Shown: positions 7,613 to 16,342 of the stretch, one piece after another | Layout: every line of letters begins with the position of its first letter | How positions within the stretch are numbered: position 1 is the stretch's first letter | Assembly (NCBI GenBank): GCA_002305315.1 | Contig: DBQQ01000050.1 | Span: 1-30,660 of the forward strand | DNA: 30,660 nucleotides | DNA from: Clostridiales bacterium UBA1390 | GTDB taxonomy: Bacteria; Bacillota; Clostridia; Lachnospirales; Bianqueaceae | Reading direction: 5' to 3' | Program-made: the position numbers and the translations under genes | The notes under the pieces: generated by a model | Told to the model about the DNA's origin: nothing | The model's database searches: none | Seen by the model: only the letters and a program-made list of their open reading frames with translations

Positions 7613-9843
7613 ACGTATTTGAAAGATTTTCTCCTTTCATTCAGGATTATATCTATCGTTCCGGATGGCAGGCGCTGCGGGGAGTACAGAATGCCGCGGG
7701 AGAAGCGATCTTCGGTACGGAGGATAACGTGCTGATCGCTGCTTCGACGGCGTCTGGAAAGACGGAGGCCGCGTTTTTCCCCATCTTGACACTGATGGAT
7801 GAGGAGCCGCCGCGCAGTGTGGGGGCGCTGTATATTGCGCCGCTGAAGGCGCTCATCAACGATCAGTTTGGCCGGCTAACAGAACTGTGCGAAGAGGCCG
7901 GTATTCCGGTGACAAAATGGCATGGGGACGCGACACAAACACAGAAGAGAAAACTCCTGAGAAAGCCTGCAGGGATTCTACAGATCACGCCGGAGTCACT
8001 GGAATCGCTGATGATTAACAAACATATGGAGATTCCCTGTCTGTTCGGCGACCTGCGTTTTATAGTCATTGATGAGATTCACTCGCTGCTGCGGGGAGAC
8101 AGGGGGATGCAGACCTTTTGTCTGATCGAACGGCTTAGCCGACTAGCGGGGTGTCATCCCAGGAGAATCGGTCTCTCGGCGACGATCGGCAATCCGGAAG
8201 AGGCAGGCCGTATTTTAGCGGCAGGCAGTGGACGGCGGACGGTGATCCCTGCTTTTGATGGCGGGAAGGAGACATGGCGGCTGTCTATGGAGCATTTCTT
8301 CAATACGGCGCCGCAGGCGGATGAGGATCAGCAGGACGTACCGGAGACACCTCCTCAGGAGGCGGCGACCGATACCGCGCCGAAGGCAGCTGATCCGGGG
8401 ATCGGATATATTTTTGAGCATACACGGGGGAAGAAATGTCTGATCTTCACGAACTCCCGCGAGGAGTGCGAGGCGGTCTGCCAGAGCCTGCGGCAGTATT
8501 GTGAGGTGAATCATGAGCCGGATCGTTTTCTGATCCACCATGGCAATCTTTCGGCGTCGTATCGGGAGAGTGCGGAAGACGAGATGAAGGACGAGGATTC
8601 TTTCCTGTCTGTCTGTGCCACGGCGACTCTGGAGCTGGGCATTGATATCGGAAAGCTGGAAAGGGCGTTTCAGATCGATGCCCCCTTCACAGTTTCCGGT
8701 TTCCTGCAGCGTATGGGCAGAACCGGCCGGCGGGGCAATCCCTCGGAGATGTGGTTTGTCATGCGGGAAGATCATCCAGAGCCAAGAGCCCTGTTTCCGG
8801 AGATGATCCCCTGGCGTCTGATACAGGGAGTTGCTTTAGTGCAGCTTTATCTGGAAGAACGCTTTGTAGAGCCTCCGAAGACGGATCGTCTTCCCTACAG
8901 CCTGCTGTATCATCAGACCATGAGTACGCTGGCTTCCTGCGGGGAGATGAGTCCTGGCGAACTGGCGTCCCGGGTGTTGTCGTTGGCCTGTTTTCACAGA
9001 ATCTCGCAGGAGGACTACCGCGCGCTGCTGCTGCATCTTTTAGAAATCGATCATATCAACCGGACGGAGAATGGCGGCCTGATTGTGGGCCTAACTGGAG
9101 AACGGATCGTCAATAACTATAAATTTTACGCGGTATTTCAGGAGAATATCGAATATGCAGTGCGTTCCGGTTCAGAGGAGTTGGGGACGATTGTCAAACC
9201 GCCCCCAGTAGGGGATAAGATTGCGATTGCCGGCAGGGTATGGGTTGTGGAGGAAGTGGACCATAAGAAACGGGAAGTGTACTGTACGCTGGTCAAGGGG
9301 AATATTCCGGCCTATTTTGGAGATGTCCCCGGCGACATCCATACACGTATTTTGGAACGCATGTATACGGTTTTACAGGAACAGAAACACTATCCGTATC
9401 TGATGCGGCATGCGGTATGCAGACTGCGGGAAGCGAGAGAAACATTCCAGAGATCCGAGATGGAAAATCATCCGTTAGTTTCCCTAGGCGGCCATATGTG
9501 GGCGCTTTTTCCCTGGCTGGGAAGCTACGCGTTTCTGGCCCTGGAACGTTTTTTGAAGATCCGCTGTGCCGGGCGGCTGGGACTACGGGGGGTAAGCCCT
9601 TCCAGGCCCTATTATCTGCAGTTCACCATGAAGGCCAGCGAAGAGGAGTTCTATCGGGTGGTGACGGAAGAGGTGGAAAAAGAGTGGGATCCGATGGAAC
9701 TTGTCTATCCGAAAGAAGTCCCGGTTTTTGAAAAATACGACGAATATGTGCCGGAGGAGTTGGTTCGCAAGGGATTTGCGATGGGGGTTCTTGATGTAGA
9801 GGGCATGAAAAAACGAGTGCGGGGATGGACTATATATCTGTGA
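7609..9843 (+). CDS. Lhr-like/BrxHI-like DEAD/DEAH-family helicase
   Basis: The 744-aa product has the superfamily 2 helicase motifs in order: Walker A ASTASGKTE at residues 45-53, DEIH at 155-158 (motif II), SAT at 190-192 (motif III), ATLELGIDIG (motif V) and QRMGRTGRR from residue 367 (motif VI). The second RecA fold is preceded by an acidic, Pro/Ala-rich insert at about 235-265. About 350 residues beyond the helicase core form a C-terminal domain like that of Lhr-type helicases. This type of helicase pairs with BrxD in type 2 BREX, which matches the gene order here. It should unwind DNA or DNA-RNA duplexes in the cytoplasm. It is the last gene of the module. No obvious terminator was seen in the 93 bases before the flavodoxin gene. 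Confidence 0.9.
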   Translation: MNVFERFSPFIQDYIYRSGWQALRGVQNAAGEAIFGTEDNVLIAASTASGKTEAAFFPILTLMDEEPPRSVGALYIAPLKALINDQFGRLTELCEEAGIPVTKWHGDATQTQKRKLLRKPAGILQITPESLESLMINKHMEIPCLFGDLRFIVIDEIHSLLRGDRGMQTFCLIERLSRLAGCHPRRIGLSATIGNPEEAGRILAAGSGRRTVIPAFDGGKETWRLSMEHFFNTAPQADEDQQDVPETPPQEAATDTAPKAADPGIGYIFEHTRGKKCLIFTNSREECEAVCQSLRQYCEVNHEPDRFLIHHGNLSASYRESAEDEMKDEDSFLSVCATATLELGIDIGKLERAFQIDAPFTVSGFLQRMGRTGRRGNPSEMWFVMREDHPEPRALFPEMIPWRLIQGVALVQLYLEERFVEPPKTDRLPYSLLYHQTMSTLASCGEMSPGELASRVLSLACFHRISQEDYRALLLHLLEIDHINRTENGGLIVGLTGERIVNNYKFYAVFQENIEYAVRSGSEELGTIVKPPPVGDKIAIAGRVWVVEEVDHKKREVYCTLVKGNIPAYFGDVPGDIHTRILERMYTVLQEQKHYPYLMRHAVCRLREARETFQRSEMENHPLVSLGGHMWALFPWLGSYAFLALERFLKIRCAGRLGLRGVSPSRPYYLQFTMKASEEEFYRVVTEEVEKEWDPMELVYPKEVPVFEKYDEYVPEELVRKGFAMGVLDVEGMKKRVRGWTIYL

Positions 9844-9936
9844 TACCAAAGATGGAGGGAAAGGGTAGTAATAGGATTTTTTCAAACAGGGGGAGCGTTG
9901 TGCGGCTGCTTTTTCTGTAGAAAGGAGAACTGTAAA

Positions 9937-10458
9937 ATGAGTCGTATATTAGTTGTCTATTTTTCTCGCAAGGGAGAGAATTACTGGAACGGAAACATTA
10001 AAAACATTGCAAAGGGCAATACCGAAGTAGTGGCGGAAATGATAGCGGCAATGACGGGGGGCGAGCTATTTCAAGTAGAAACTGTCAAACCATATGCGGA
10101 GGACTATCATGCCTGTGTCAAAGAAGCGGTGTCAGAGTTGCGAGTAAATGCAAGGCCAGAACTCAAGCGATATCTGGATACACTCCATGATTATGATACT
10201 ATTATACTGGGGTTCCCCAACTGGTGTGGAACCATGCCCATGGCCATGTTTACTTTTCTGGAACATTACGATTGGGCTGGAAAACGAGTCCTGCCGTTTT
10301 GTACCAATGAGGGCAGTGGTATGGGAAACAGTGAGAGAGATATTCAGAAGATTTGTAAGGGAGCTGAGGTGGAAAGCGGATTATCGATTCATGGCGCCGA
10401 GGCGGCAGATTCTCATGATCGGGTTGAAGCATGGCTTTCTCCCTGGAAAACGACATGA
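9937..10458 (+). CDS. Flavodoxin family protein
   Basis: The 173-aa product begins SRILVVYFSRKGENYWNG, a flavodoxin-type FMN phosphate-binding loop, and later has ILGFPNWCGTMPMAM and FCTNEGSGMGNS, the other FMN-contacting loops of flavodoxin-like oxidoreductases. It would bind FMN and act in cytoplasmic electron transfer; the partner is unknown. ATG 9937 is chosen because AAAGGAG at 9921-9927 precedes it; upstream in-frame residues look spurious. The stop TGA (10456-10458) overlaps an ATG at 10455, and the nucleotidyltransferase gene follows at once, so this is the first gene of a close-packed set. No -35/-10 pair was recognised in the gap before it. Confidence 0.85.
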   Translation: MSRILVVYFSRKGENYWNGNIKNIAKGNTEVVAEMIAAMTGGELFQVETVKPYAEDYHACVKEAVSELRVNARPELKRYLDTLHDYDTIILGFPNWCGTMPMAMFTFLEHYDWAGKRVLPFCTNEGSGMGNSERDIQKICKGAEVESGLSIHGAEAADSHDRVEAWLSPWKTT

Positions 10459-10472
10459 CAGAGGAGACCAGT

Positions 10473-11303
10473 ATGACTGTAAATAAGATTCTGCAGAAGG
10501 TGGTGGTAGAATTACGGACTTGCTCCTTTATTCAAGGGATCGTTTTAGGGGGATCCAGAGCCACGGGGACGGCAGATGAACATTCGGATATAGACATAGG
10601 CATTTATTATGATGGATTCCATTATGAGGATTTGAATCGTATCGCGAGTCGTCTGGATGATACGCATCGACATGACCTGATTTGTCGCGAAGGGGAATGG
10701 GGGCGTTGGGTCAATTGCGGTGGTTGGCTGACGATAGAGGGCGTTTCGGTGGACCTGATTTTTCGGGACTGCGCCAGGGTGCGAGATATTCTCGGAACCT
10801 CGGACGAGGGGCATTTCAGTGCGCACTATCAGACGGGACACCCGCATGCGTATCTCGATATCATGTATCGCGGAGAATTAGCGTCTTCTCGGGTGCTTTA
10901 TGCGGCAACCCAGGATTTCGCGGAAATGAAGCGGCTTGCGGAGGATTATCCTAAGGCCCTGCAGACGTCGTTGATACAGTTCTTTTCCTTTGAAGCCGGC
11001 TTTTCCTGCGATCTGGCGGAAGCAAGTGTGGAAAACGGGGATATCTGCTACATAGCGGGGCACCTGTTTCGGGCGTTATCCGCACTCCATCAGGTATTAT
11101 TTGCATGGAATAAGAAATGGTGCCTCAACGAGAAAAAAGCGGTATGGCGCATCGAGTCGTTTCCTGCGGCACCATCAGATTACGCTAAAAAGGTGGCTGC
11201 CATATGGAAGAATTTTTCATCTTCTCCGGTTCAAGCAGTACAGGATCTGAGAACATTGCGGGAGGAAGTAGAGGATATTATAGGAAGGAAGAGCCGAGTA
11301 TGA
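10473..11303 (+). CDS. Nucleotidyltransferase domain protein
   Basis: The 276-aa product has the polymerase-beta-like nucleotidyltransferase signature LGGSRATGTADEHSDIDIG, with the GS motif and the two Asp residues of DxD that bind metal. The rest, including the region ending DYAKKVAAIWKNF, is helical and resembles proteins that carry a kanamycin nucleotidyltransferase-like C-terminal part. Substrate is unknown; small-molecule (aminoglycoside-like) or nucleic-acid adenylylation are both possible. ATG 10473 is preferred with GAGGAG at 10461-10466; the alternative ATG 10455 would overlap the flavodoxin stop. The stop overlaps the next start by ATGA, so translation is probably coupled. Confidence 0.8.
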   Translation: MTVNKILQKVVVELRTCSFIQGIVLGGSRATGTADEHSDIDIGIYYDGFHYEDLNRIASRLDDTHRHDLICREGEWGRWVNCGGWLTIEGVSVDLIFRDCARVRDILGTSDEGHFSAHYQTGHPHAYLDIMYRGELASSRVLYAATQDFAEMKRLAEDYPKALQTSLIQFFSFEAGFSCDLAEASVENGDICYIAGHLFRALSALHQVLFAWNKKWCLNEKKAVWRIESFPAAPSDYAKKVAAIWKNFSSSPVQAVQDLRTLREEVEDIIGRKSRV

Positions 11304-11731
11304 CATTCGAGGCGAAGTATTTTGAAGAACTGACTACCATAGAGCTGTACGAGATCCTCAAGACGCGATCCGAGATTTTCGTAGTGGAACAAAACTGCGT
11401 GTATCAGGATTTGGACGATAAGGACTATGAAAGTCTGCATGTGTTTTCGAAAGAAGGGAAACGCATTAACGCATATCTGCGGGTATTTTATAAAGAGGAG
11501 CATGTGGCGCAGATCGGTCGAGTAGTGACGCTCCATCATGGGACAGGCTTAGGCGGACAGCTGCTCAGAGAAGGTATCCGACAGGTTCGGGAGAAATTCT
11601 TAGTCCATCAGATTTATATAGAAGCACAGTGTTATGCCGTAGGATATTATGAGAAGGTCGGTTTTGAGCCCTGTTCCGAGGAATTCATGCTGGACGGCAT
11701 CCCTCATGTGGAGATGATTTTAACTCTATAG
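11300..11731 (+). CDS. GNAT family N-acetyltransferase (ElaA-like)
   Basis: The 143-aa product matches ElaA-type GNAT acetyltransferases: LYEILKTRSEIFVVEQNCVY near the N-terminus, DLDDKDYESLHV, AYLRVF, the acetyl-CoA loop IGRVVTLHHGTGLGGQLL (family form RVVxxxxxRxxGxG) and YIEAQCYAVGYYEKVGFEP. One feature is unusual: the middle of the acetyl-CoA loop reads HHGTGLG, where most relatives have an Arg. ATG 11300 overlaps the previous stop (ATGA), with a GGAAGGAAGAG stretch upstream as ribosome binding site. The substrate is unknown. Confidence 0.85.
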   Translation: MTFEAKYFEELTTIELYEILKTRSEIFVVEQNCVYQDLDDKDYESLHVFSKEGKRINAYLRVFYKEEHVAQIGRVVTLHHGTGLGGQLLREGIRQVREKFLVHQIYIEAQCYAVGYYEKVGFEPCSEEFMLDGIPHVEMILTL

Positions 11732-11754
11732 ATACGCGAAAGGAGAGAAAACCA

Positions 11755-12228
11755 ATGAGAAGAAAAGACAGAGAAGTCAAGGATCCGGCCAGGATCGAGG
11801 AAGCCATCGCACAGAGCGAGATTCTGCGCGTGGGTTTTGTGGATGAAGGGGAAGTCTATATCGTTCCGGTGAACTTCGGATATTCCCGGGAAGACGGAAG
11901 GTATACACTGTATTTTCATGGCGCCAGCGCGGGACGCAAATATGAGTTGGCGTGTAAGGGAGGTTCCGTAGGATTCGAGATGGAAGCTGCTTCCAAGCTT
12001 CAGATTCAGCAAGAAGTTGCCTGCAATTCCACCTGTCATTTCAAAAGTGTGATCGGAACCGGACGCGTCTCGTTGATCACAGACCCGGAGGAGAAGCGAA
12101 AGGGGCTGAATCAGATCATGCGCCATTTTACCGGAAGGGATGAGCATACCTTTGAGGAAAAGGCCCTGACGGCGACAGCCGTATATCGGATTGAAGTGGA
12201 CAAACTCTCCTGTAAGGAGAAGGCATGA
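11755..12228 (+). CDS. Pyridoxamine 5'-phosphate oxidase-like flavoprotein (NimA-like)
   Basis: The 157-aa product has the split-barrel pattern of PPOX-related proteins: an N-terminal MRRKDREVKDPARIEEAI, then VGFVDEGEVYIVPVNFGY, LYFHGASAGRKYEL (flavin phosphate-binding) and VGFEMEAASKL. A later block, SVIGTGRVSLITDPEEK, and MRHFTG are typical of the NimA/nitroimidazole-reductase-like group. It probably binds FMN or F420-like cofactors. AAAGGAGAG at 11741-11749 is the ribosome binding site. It closes the small-gene group: the pheS promoter starts 17 bases after its stop. Confidence 0.82.
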   Translation: MRRKDREVKDPARIEEAIAQSEILRVGFVDEGEVYIVPVNFGYSREDGRYTLYFHGASAGRKYELACKGGSVGFEMEAASKLQIQQEVACNSTCHFKSVIGTGRVSLITDPEEKRKGLNQIMRHFTGRDEHTFEEKALTATAVYRIEVDKLSCKEKA

Positions 12229-12244
12229 TGAATCATATTTTCAA

Positions 12245-12273
12245 TTGACAAAGAAAAATCTTTATGGTAGAAT
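12245..12273 (+). promoter_or_regulatory. Sigma-A-type promoter of the pheST leader
   Basis: TTGACA at 12245-12250, a 17-base spacer and TAGAAT at 12268-12273 lie immediately upstream of the T-box leader. Confidence 0.85.
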
Positions 12274-12279
12274 AATAAA

Positions 12280-12540
12280 GATTTCAGGCCATGAACATAT
12301 GGGAGTACAGAAGGGACAGTGAGTCAGAGACGGAGTGTCACCGGCTGAAAGCAGTCCGCACGAGCCTTCTGGAAATTTCAGTATGGGAGCCTTTCGGTGA
12401 AAAGCCATGTTGGCGGTAAGCCGAATGCTGGTGTAGCAGAAAGAATACACAAAGGAGTGCAGAGTATGGCGAGAGATACTCTGAAATAGGGTGGTACCGC
12501 GAATCACATCGTCCCTTGTTATAAGGGGCGATTTTTTATA
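12280..12540 (+). ncRNA. T-box leader RNA of pheST
   Basis: About 260 bases of leader RNA precede pheS. The conserved T-box sequence AGGGTGGTACCGCG is at 12488-12501. It is followed by a terminator with stem CGTCCCTT (12510-12517) and AAGGGGCG (12523-12530) and a T6 run at 12532-12537. Uncharged tRNA-Phe should pair with the T-box, form the antiterminator and allow pheST transcription; charged tRNA leaves the terminator. A GCTGAAAGC segment typical of stem I lies at about 12344-12352. TTC triplets, the expected Phe specifier, occur at 12377-12379 and 12393-12395; I could not fold the RNA to choose between them. Confidence 0.93.
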
Positions 12541-12577
12541 TACGGAAATAGCCCCATGAAAAGGAAGGAGAATCATA

Positions 12578-13615
12578 ATGAAAGATAAAATCGAAAGCAT
12601 TTTATCGGAAGCAAAGACCAGAATCGCCGCAGCAGCCAGTGAGAGCGAGCTGCAGAATGTAAAAAGCGCCTATGTGGGAAAGCAGGGATCCTTAAGTCTC
12701 CTAATGAAGGAGATTCCTAAGCTGGAAGTGGCGCTGCGTCCAGAAATGGGAAAACTCTTGAACGAGGCGAAGAACCAGGTGACAGAAATCATTGAAGAGA
12801 AAAGGCTGGAGCTGAAGTTGAAGGCATCGGAAGTATCTCCGGATTTTGACTGTTCTGTACCGGGGATCCTGCCGGAAGGAGGAGGCCTTCATCCGATTAC
12901 GCAGATGTGTTATGACCTGAACGACGCCTTCCGTTCCATGGGATTCGAGATCTTCCAGGAAGACGATATCACCAGTGAGTTATATGCCTTTGATAAGCTG
13001 AATTTCCCGCCGAATCATCCGGCCAGAGAGAGCATGGATACCTATTGGCTGGAAGGACATGACAGCGGAAGTACGAATGAAAAACTTTGTCTGCGTCCCC
13101 ATCTGACTGGCGGAAGTGTCCGTTACATGCAGACGCATAAGCCGCCCTATCGGTTTGTATATCCGGGGCGTGTTTACCGGAACGAGACTACAGACGCCCA
13201 TCATGAGAGAGCTTTCTTCCAGTACGAGGCATTGATTGTGGATAAGGACATTACGTTTACATCGGGCAAAGTCATGATTAACAGTATCCTGAGCAAGGTG
13301 TTCGGGACGGATGTGCCGGTGAGAATGCGTTCGGGCTTCTTCCCGTTTGTAGAGCCGGGCTTCGAGATCGACATGCAGTGCCAGGTCTGCGGCGGAAAAG
13401 GCTGCAGCGTCTGTAAGCATGTGGGATGGATCGAGGTCATGCCGGGCGGTTCTCCGCATCCGAATGTACTGAGAGCCGCCGGACTTGATCCGGATGAGTA
13501 TACGGGCTTCTATGTGAACATCGGTCTGGACAGACTGGTGATGATGCGCTACGGCGTGGATGACGTCAGACTGTTCCACAGTGCGGACTTGAGATTCCTG
13601 AAGCAGTTCAGATAA
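12578..13615 (+). CDS. pheS: Phenylalanyl-tRNA synthetase alpha subunit
   Basis: The 345-aa product is the catalytic alpha subunit, which activates phenylalanine and charges tRNA-Phe in an alpha2-beta2 enzyme. The N-terminal 90 residues form the expected coiled coil. Class II motif 2 is visible as PGRVYRNETTDAHHERAFFQ and motif 3 as GLDRLVMMRYGVDDVR. A CQVCGGKGCSVCKHVGW stretch has four Cys residues as in many clostridial and other bacterial PheS proteins. ATG 12578 follows an AAGGAAGGAG ribosome binding site. pheT begins 12 bases after the stop, and both genes are under the T-box leader. Confidence 0.97.
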   Translation: MKDKIESILSEAKTRIAAAASESELQNVKSAYVGKQGSLSLLMKEIPKLEVALRPEMGKLLNEAKNQVTEIIEEKRLELKLKASEVSPDFDCSVPGILPEGGGLHPITQMCYDLNDAFRSMGFEIFQEDDITSELYAFDKLNFPPNHPARESMDTYWLEGHDSGSTNEKLCLRPHLTGGSVRYMQTHKPPYRFVYPGRVYRNETTDAHHERAFFQYEALIVDKDITFTSGKVMINSILSKVFGTDVPVRMRSGFFPFVEPGFEIDMQCQVCGGKGCSVCKHVGWIEVMPGGSPHPNVLRAAGLDPDEYTGFYVNIGLDRLVMMRYGVDDVRLFHSADLRFLKQFR

Positions 13616-13627
13616 GGAGAGAAGAAG

Positions 13628-16072
13628 ATGAAGTTATCATTATCGTGGATTAAAGATTATGTGAAGATCCCGGAGGATATGGATCTGAAAAAGCTGGCGT
13701 ATGATTTGACCATGTCGACTGTAGAGGTAGAAGATGTGGAGTATCTGGCTAAGCGGTTTGAGAAGATGGTTGTCGGTGTAATTGAAAAGGTGGAGCCGCA
13801 TCCGAACGCGGACAAGCTGCGCGTGTGTACTGTGGATATCGGAGAGGACGAGTGCAAGCAGATCGTCTGCGGCGGAATCAACCTGCAGGAAGGCATGCGT
13901 GTAGCTGTATCCTGCCCCGGCGCGATGGTGCGTTGGCATGGAGAGGGCGAGCCGGTTATGATCAAGAATTCCAAGCTGCGGGGTGTGGAGTCCTACGGGA
14001 TGATCTGCGCGTCGGATGAGATCGGGCTTGGCGATCTGTTTCCCGCGGAGCAGGAGGCAGAGATCCTAGATCTGTCGGCTTTTGACGTGCCGGCAGGAAC
14101 GCCTCTGGCGGATGCCCTGGATATGAACGATGTGTTGTTGGAAATTGATAATAAGTCTATGACGAATCGCCCGGACCTCTGGGGGCATTATGGAATTGCT
14201 CGGGAGATTGCGGCATTGTATGATCTGCCGCTGGTGGAAATCAAGCCGTATCAGGCGGACGTGAAGTCGGATTTTAAGGTTGAGATCGCGGATCCAGAGC
14301 GGTGTCCCCGGTATATCGGCGTGGAAATGTCCGGCGTAGAAGTCAAATCGTCTCCGTATCAGATGCAGAATCGAATCTGGAAAGCGGGTATGCGTCCGAT
14401 CAATGCGCTGGTAGATATCACCAACTATGTGATGCTGGCGACGGGCAATCCTACCCATGCCTTTGACGCGGATAATATCACCGATCATATCGTGGTGAGA
14501 CGTGCCGCAGAGGGCGAGAAGCTGGTGCTTCTGAACGAACATGAACTCACACTTTGTCCGGACGATCTGGTGATTACCGATTCCGAGGGACCGGTAGCCC
14601 TGGCGGGTGTCATGGGTGGTGCGAAGGATTCTATTTTGCCGAAGACGAAGCGGGTGATTCTCGAGGTCGCAAACTTCGAATCCACGGGCGTCCGGAGAAC
14701 AGCACTGCGTTACGATAACCGTACGGAGGCCTCGTCCCGGTACGAAAAGGCTGTGGATCCGGAGCGCTGCGATCAGGCATTGGCGCTTTCAATGCAGTAT
14801 TTTCAGGAACTGTATCCGGAACTTACAGTCACAGGATTCTGTGATCAGTATGTGAATAAGCTGGAGCGGGCGCAGATCGACGTGAGTCTGACCTGGCTCG
14901 CAAAACGCCTAGGCAAGAGCCTATCCAATGAGGTCATCCAGAAGAAGCTGGAGCTGTTGGGCTTCACCGTGCAGATCGATGGCGACAACATGCATGTCAT
15001 CGCGCCCACCTGGCGTTCCACTGGCGATATCTCCATCAAGGATGATGTGATGGAAGAGGTGGCTCGGTTGTACGGTTACGACAACTTTGAGGCCACCGCG
15101 TTCACGACTTCCTTTACGGGCGCGATCAATCAGAAGGATCAGGACCTGATCCGCCATATCAAGGAATATCTGGCGATCCGCTGTGGGATGCAGGAGGTGT
15201 ATACCTATCCCTGGATGAACGATGTGTTTGTGAATGCCGTACTGCAGAGTACGGAGGGGGTTCTGCGGCTCTCCACGCCGCCGGCACCGGATCTTTCCTA
15301 TATCCGTTCTTCGCTGCTTCCGAACCTATGTGAAGCCGTGGTGAAGAATGAGCGGTACTTCCATGATTTCTCCATTTTTGAAGAGGCGGAGGTCTTCTTC
15401 GATAGAAATTATACGTCACCCTATGATGAGACAGAGTCCTTGCCGGAGCAGAAACGGCATATTGGCGCGGCTTTTGCCAGCAGCGTCAAGGATGTGACTC
15501 GGCTCTTCCGAGAGGCGAAGGGCGTTTTGGAAAGCATGCCCCGGTATACGCATATGGAGGGCTTCACCTTCCGAAAGGAGGAGAAACCGGTTTGGGCGGA
15601 TTCTATCGTCTGGCTGAATATCTTCCGCGGCGAAGAAAAAATCGGCGATATGGGTCTCTTGGCCAAAAAGGTTTCGATGGATTGTGGTATCAAGAACCTG
15701 TCCGTCATGCTCTTCGAGTTGGATGCGACGAAGCTGGTTCCGCTGAAATCCAGAACGAATAAATTCACGCACTTGGCAGAATATCCGGAGACCGATTATG
15801 ATATTTCGATGCTGTTTGATTCAAACACAGCCTGGGCCGACATGTATGAGGTCATCATGGGCGCCAAGAAGGCGAGCGCTTTGGTGAAAGAAGCGAGTTT
15901 TGTGGACGAGTATAGAGGAAAGCAGATTCCTGACGGCAAGAAATCAGTAACCATCCGTCTTACAATTGGTTCTGCGGAGAAGACGCTGACATCCGAGGAG
16001 ATCGAGAGCGCCGCGAACCAAGTGATGAAAAAGCTGGGTAAGAAACTCGGTGCGGAGCTGAGAACACAGTAA
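13628..16072 (+). CDS. pheT: Phenylalanyl-tRNA synthetase beta subunit
   Basis: The 814-aa product has the normal full length of a bacterial PheT. Residues about 40-150 are the tRNA-binding OB fold (VVGVIEKVEPHPNADKLRVC). The B3/B4 editing domain follows at about 200-380 (IGVEMSGVEV, INALVDITNYVMLATGNPTHAFD), which hydrolyses mischarged Tyr-tRNA. The B5 domain lies near 400-475. The C-terminus is the FDX-ACB anticodon-binding fold (EYPETDYDISMLFD, then SFVDEYRG and KSVTIRLTIGS). Start ATG 13628 follows AAGGAGAGAAG. It is the last gene of the T-box operon, with a hairpin terminator at 16231. Confidence 0.97.
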   Translation: MKLSLSWIKDYVKIPEDMDLKKLAYDLTMSTVEVEDVEYLAKRFEKMVVGVIEKVEPHPNADKLRVCTVDIGEDECKQIVCGGINLQEGMRVAVSCPGAMVRWHGEGEPVMIKNSKLRGVESYGMICASDEIGLGDLFPAEQEAEILDLSAFDVPAGTPLADALDMNDVLLEIDNKSMTNRPDLWGHYGIAREIAALYDLPLVEIKPYQADVKSDFKVEIADPERCPRYIGVEMSGVEVKSSPYQMQNRIWKAGMRPINALVDITNYVMLATGNPTHAFDADNITDHIVVRRAAEGEKLVLLNEHELTLCPDDLVITDSEGPVALAGVMGGAKDSILPKTKRVILEVANFESTGVRRTALRYDNRTEASSRYEKAVDPERCDQALALSMQYFQELYPELTVTGFCDQYVNKLERAQIDVSLTWLAKRLGKSLSNEVIQKKLELLGFTVQIDGDNMHVIAPTWRSTGDISIKDDVMEEVARLYGYDNFEATAFTTSFTGAINQKDQDLIRHIKEYLAIRCGMQEVYTYPWMNDVFVNAVLQSTEGVLRLSTPPAPDLSYIRSSLLPNLCEAVVKNERYFHDFSIFEEAEVFFDRNYTSPYDETESLPEQKRHIGAAFASSVKDVTRLFREAKGVLESMPRYTHMEGFTFRKEEKPVWADSIVWLNIFRGEEKIGDMGLLAKKVSMDCGIKNLSVMLFELDATKLVPLKSRTNKFTHLAEYPETDYDISMLFDSNTAWADMYEVIMGAKKASALVKEASFVDEYRGKQIPDGKKSVTIRLTIGSAEKTLTSEEIESAANQVMKKLGKKLGAELRTQ

Positions 16073-16230
16073 AGCAGGAAGGTCTCGTTGTCAAATAGGG
16101 CGAAAAATGATACCGAAGATCGCACCTGTGCTGCTGTATATGCGGCCTGATCATTTGCTGCCGAGGTCATACAGATGGGGTTTACTTATCTGAAGAAGGT
16201 CGGCGCTTTCAAAATGAAATAGCCTATGAA

Positions 16231-16259
16231 ACGGTGCGGAGCAATCCGTGCCGTTTTTA
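16231..16259 (+). terminator. Rho-independent terminator after pheT
   Basis: Stem ACGGTGCGGA, loop GCAA, TCCGTGCCGT, then TTTTT (two G-U pairs). It lies about 160 bases after pheT. Bases 16073-16230 hold no gene I can support; a short in-frame tail ending VGAFKMK is seen but has no start. Confidence 0.8.
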
Positions 16260-16295
16260 CTATCCAACAACATAGGAAAAACGGATTTCTCCAGG

Positions 16296-16325
16296 CAAAA
16301 GAAAAGAGCCGATTTCTCGCCTCTT
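16296..16325 (-). terminator. Rho-independent terminator of the toxin-antitoxin operon
   Basis: Read on the minus strand, stem AAGAGGCGA with loop GAAA and TCGGCTCTT (one mismatch), followed by TTCTTTT, lies 17 bases after the toxin stop. It faces the pheT terminator, so the two convergent operons are separated. Confidence 0.7.
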
Positions 16326-16342
16326 TATATCAGAATATAAAA

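Noticed and set aside
16073..16210. A possible short gene after pheT ending in GFTYLKKVGAFKMK
   Set aside because: The frame lacks a start codon with a ribosome binding site and is interrupted upstream by a stop; too little to name.
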